Positions 61,041 to 64,000 of a DNA stretch of 64,000 bases are shown here, one piece after another. The notes under the pieces were generated by a model, which saw only the letters and a list, made by a program, of their open reading frames with translations, was not told where the DNA came from and made no database searches. The translations under genes and the position numbers were made by a program. This DNA comes from Hevea brasiliensis (taxonomy: Eukaryota > Streptophyta > Magnoliopsida > Malpighiales > Euphorbiaceae): positions 45,736,735-45,800,734 of the forward strand of contig NC_079503.1 of the NCBI RefSeq assembly GCF_030052815.1, in the 5' to 3' direction. Numbering within the stretch: position 1 is the first letter of the stretch; every line of letters begins with the position of its first letter.

Positions 61041-61209
61041 TTCAGGCTGAAGTTAGGGTATCTCCTAAACAAGTAACACGTGGAGATTTCCCTCCGTTAA
61101 TTCATATTCATGATGTAATGCACTTTATGTAACAATTATGAACATTGAGCAGTTATACTTAACAAAGAAAAGACACAAATTCATAGGTTAAAACATACTT
61201 CAAAAACTT

Positions 61210-61221
61210 GCTCTGATACCA
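61210..61221 (-). promoter_or_regulatory. E9 primer-binding site, tRNA-iMet
   Basis: TGGTATCAGAGC on the minus strand, 8 bp from the LTR end. Confidence 0.93.
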
Positions 61222-61229
61222 CTAAAACA

Positions 61230-64000
61230 TGTCACACCTTACCCCTTTGTAAGGCATAACATGATCCCGTGGAATACTTAATGAACTACCGAACTTCACC
61301 TACCGATAACTCATTAAGCACCCTACAAGGGATATTAAAACAAATTTCTTACTTTTGACAAGTGGTGAGCATTTTCTAATAGGTATTTAAAACATATGGT
61401 TGCAAGTAAATCTAATTAATATTTTTTGTCCATTTTAGTTTTCCGCAATTTTTATAAAAATTTTGACAGAGTTCTGTTTGTATTTTGAGAAACCAGTTCT
61501 TCAAATATCTGTAAAAAGCACTTCTAAAAGTTTTTCTCAACCACTACTTCGATTTCACAATCAAACTCAATCAATTTCACAATCATTTTAATAAATTTCT
61601 CAAGTTCAAAATTCAATCATCCTCAGCATACTAGCAATACATTTCATTTAAATTAAATAAAATAGTTGTACTCATATTTCATTAGAGACAACACAATTTA
61701 TGTACATTCTTACAAAAATTTATATAAAAAAGAAATACAAACTAAACTTTATTACAAACTTCATACAAATTTTTGTACAAGCTGCTCAAGACCCATTTGC
61801 ACGTCCATACATTTATATGCAATACATACATGAAAAGAAATATTTACAATTAAGGTATAAATTATACCCGATGATTTAAGCTGATAGCTCTTCACACCTC
61901 AGCAGCTCAGTCTGCTGCTCCTCTAGTCTCTGTATCTGCGACAGCAATAGAAGCCACCGTTGAGTACTAGGACTCAGTGGTGCACAACATACTAAAATAA
62001 TCTTTATGCAAAACTTAAATTACATTTATTCAAAAATTTGGTTGAACATGAGAATTAAGTACAAATCACGCATTGTGAGATTTTAAATGCAAACCAAGTT
62101 CATTTCAAAATATCAAAACACATTTCATAAAACCCACAGTTAGATCATGCCATTCGAAACAAATAGAATCTCAATAGCCAGAGGCTAAGAGAAATCACAT
62201 CACAAGGCTAACTAGCTCAAATATATGGATATCCATTCACATCCTCTTCTACTGGCACACCTCAATACTTCTCCAGAGAAGGAATCAAAATTCGAAACTA
62301 ATTACCTCCACTAGTCGTGCTAGTGAGGTGTTCAAATATATGGTCAGGACACTGTGGTTTGAAAACTTATCTTAACAATTTGCTAAACATTGTCATTTCA
62401 ATATACATAATAACTTTCAACAATTTAAATCAAAACATCATAAGAATGCCATAATTCAATATTTGACATTATTCAAAACACTATGCAAAAGATGATTATA
62501 AAAAGTATACGTTGTGCACAAACCTCAAACGAGTCACATGTTGGCCTTGACTTGGTTCCTCGGGTTTTTTCCCGGTATTCTTTTCAACTGAAACACACAA
62601 TTTTACAATGTTTCAGTACTAGAACTTAACATAAATCCAAAATAATTTAACTTCACATTTACCTAGTTCTAACGTGCTAAATTCGACGTTCTCGAAATTT
62701 TTGTGTTTTGGGTTACTATTCACAATACTATTCAAGTCAAATAGTTGACTTTCTAAGGCTTAATAGGTATGGGAACTCCAACTTCACCCACATACCACAT
62801 TTTGGTCACTAAACTTATTGGTTTTGGTTGTTTACTCAAATCCTAAGTCTTTTAGGAAAATTTGGTAAATTTCAGTTTTGGAGTCCTAAGTTACACTGTT
62901 ACATTGGTCACTTTATTGTTGGAATTTGGCAAAACTTTCTTCATAGAAATGTTCCTCATTGTCTTAAGTTTATTCTCCTTTTTGAATCACCCCAATTGGA
63001 GTTTTGTAGCTCAAGTTATAGGCAAAATACAGTTACTGTTCACATGCACTGTTCATGCTGCAATTTTGGTTCTGGCAGATTTTTGATCCAACTTCGTTCA
63101 ATAATTTGATCAAGTTAAGTCCGTAATTTAGTCTAATTTCCTTCATACAAAATGTTCTACTATGTCTTAGCTTTTGATCGGTTCAAGATTCACCTAAATC
63201 GGAGTTTTCTAGAGAGAGTTATAGCCATTGAAACTTTACTGTTAAAATTTCAATCCTGCAGTTTTGCAAATTCAGTAACTCAACTTTGCTCAATAATTTG
63301 ATTAGGTTAATGGCATAATTTGGGTTGGTGTTTTTCATGAAAGTTTTAGATCTATATCTTATCTAATTAGTGGTAAAATTTCAGGTCATTTTGACCTTGC
63401 TAGCTTGAGTTATGACTAAATGAACAATTTCTGTTCATTTGGTCAGTTTGTGCAGTGGCAGCCTGCACTTATCTAACCTTGGTCAATTCGTTCACTAGGT
63501 TTTGGTCAATTTTTGCGCATGGTTTTTTGAATGAAAATTGTGTCATTTTATGTCTATTTTCATCCCCAATTGGTGGCATATCAATTGGACTTGTAAAAGT
63601 TCTGTTTTGGTCCTTCAAAGTTGGCTTGGTCATGCTGCCAGCAGCATGACTATTCACCCTACGAATTTGACTTCCATTCTAACAATTCCCACACATCTCC
63701 TTAGGTCATTATTGACCATTTTTCACTTCACAATAGGTCAAAGTCATCATTTATGCATTTCTCCAAAATTTGCCTCGAAACTCTAGGTTTCAAACCCTAA
63801 CCACACTAATTTATGGTAATTAACTAGTTCAAAGCATATAAACACAATCTTTCAACTCATTCAAGCATTTTAACATGTTTAACTCACTCAAACTCATGCA
63901 AATCACTCTCCCCTCCCTGCTGGACGAATTGCAGTTTAGTCCCTCATACATATTTTTTTTTTTATTTTAAGCATATTACAAGCTAATTCAAGCTAAAAAC
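61230..64000 (-). repeat. E9 Tekay-like gypsy 5' LTR, cut by right window edge
   Basis: Its 3' end (GGTGTGACA on the minus strand) lies at 61230. It is collinear with 52667-55400 to the window end, so about 930 bp lie outside. It carries a ~34-bp segment near 63628-63661 that the other LTR lacks, including a perfect palindrome at 63629-63650. Confidence 0.92.

Overview
The window looks like repeat-rich nuclear DNA of a seed plant, probably a eudicot. It is AT-rich and almost every base belongs to an LTR retrotransposon. The LTRs run TG...CA with 5-bp target duplications, and the primer sites match plant tRNA-iMet. I found no host gene, tRNA, rRNA or CRISPR array. Family names rest on recognised protein motifs, and no database search was possible. 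No intact autonomous element is present: every gag-pol is broken by stops, frameshifts or deletions.

Layout, left to right. (1) <1-9777: E1, a minus-strand Ty3/gypsy element with ~3.86-kb LTRs. Its 2.5-kb interior keeps only a broken gag; pol is gone. (2) 9778-37029: E2, a Ty1/copia mosaic. It contains LTR(+) 9778-11617, an inverted leader 11618-12405, LTR(-) 12406-14149, pol(+) 14150-16303, a split LTR(+) (16304-17182 and 27688-28922), a second pol(+) 28923-31658, an LTR fragment 31659-32042, and another split LTR (32043-33383 and 36952-37029). Two elements interrupt it: E3 (17183-27687), a Tat/Ogre-like gypsy element with ~3.0-kb LTRs and no RT or RNase H, and E4 (33384-36951), a solo gypsy LTR with a perfect TTTCA duplication. 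(3) 37030-64000: a one-sided nest in which each element is cut by the next. E5 is a Tekay-type LTR, E6 a gypsy 5' half, E7 a copia 5' half, E8 a gypsy LTR, and E9 a minus-strand Tekay-like chromovirus with gag, protease, RT, RNase H, integrase and chromodomain remnants. E9 runs off the right edge.

The most interesting observations are these. The copia mosaic has junctions exactly at LTR termini, as expected from autointegration of copia cDNA. The E3 3' UTR has tandem ~83-bp units, each with two hairpins, and the stems show a compensated base change. The E7 leader has a palindromic minisatellite and short upstream ORFs sharing the peptide MDVPE. The E3 U3 region carries a tandem duplication upstream of the TATA box. 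An antisense 85-codon frame stays open in four copia LTR copies. I found no previously undescribed gene system; the value lies in retroelement structure.
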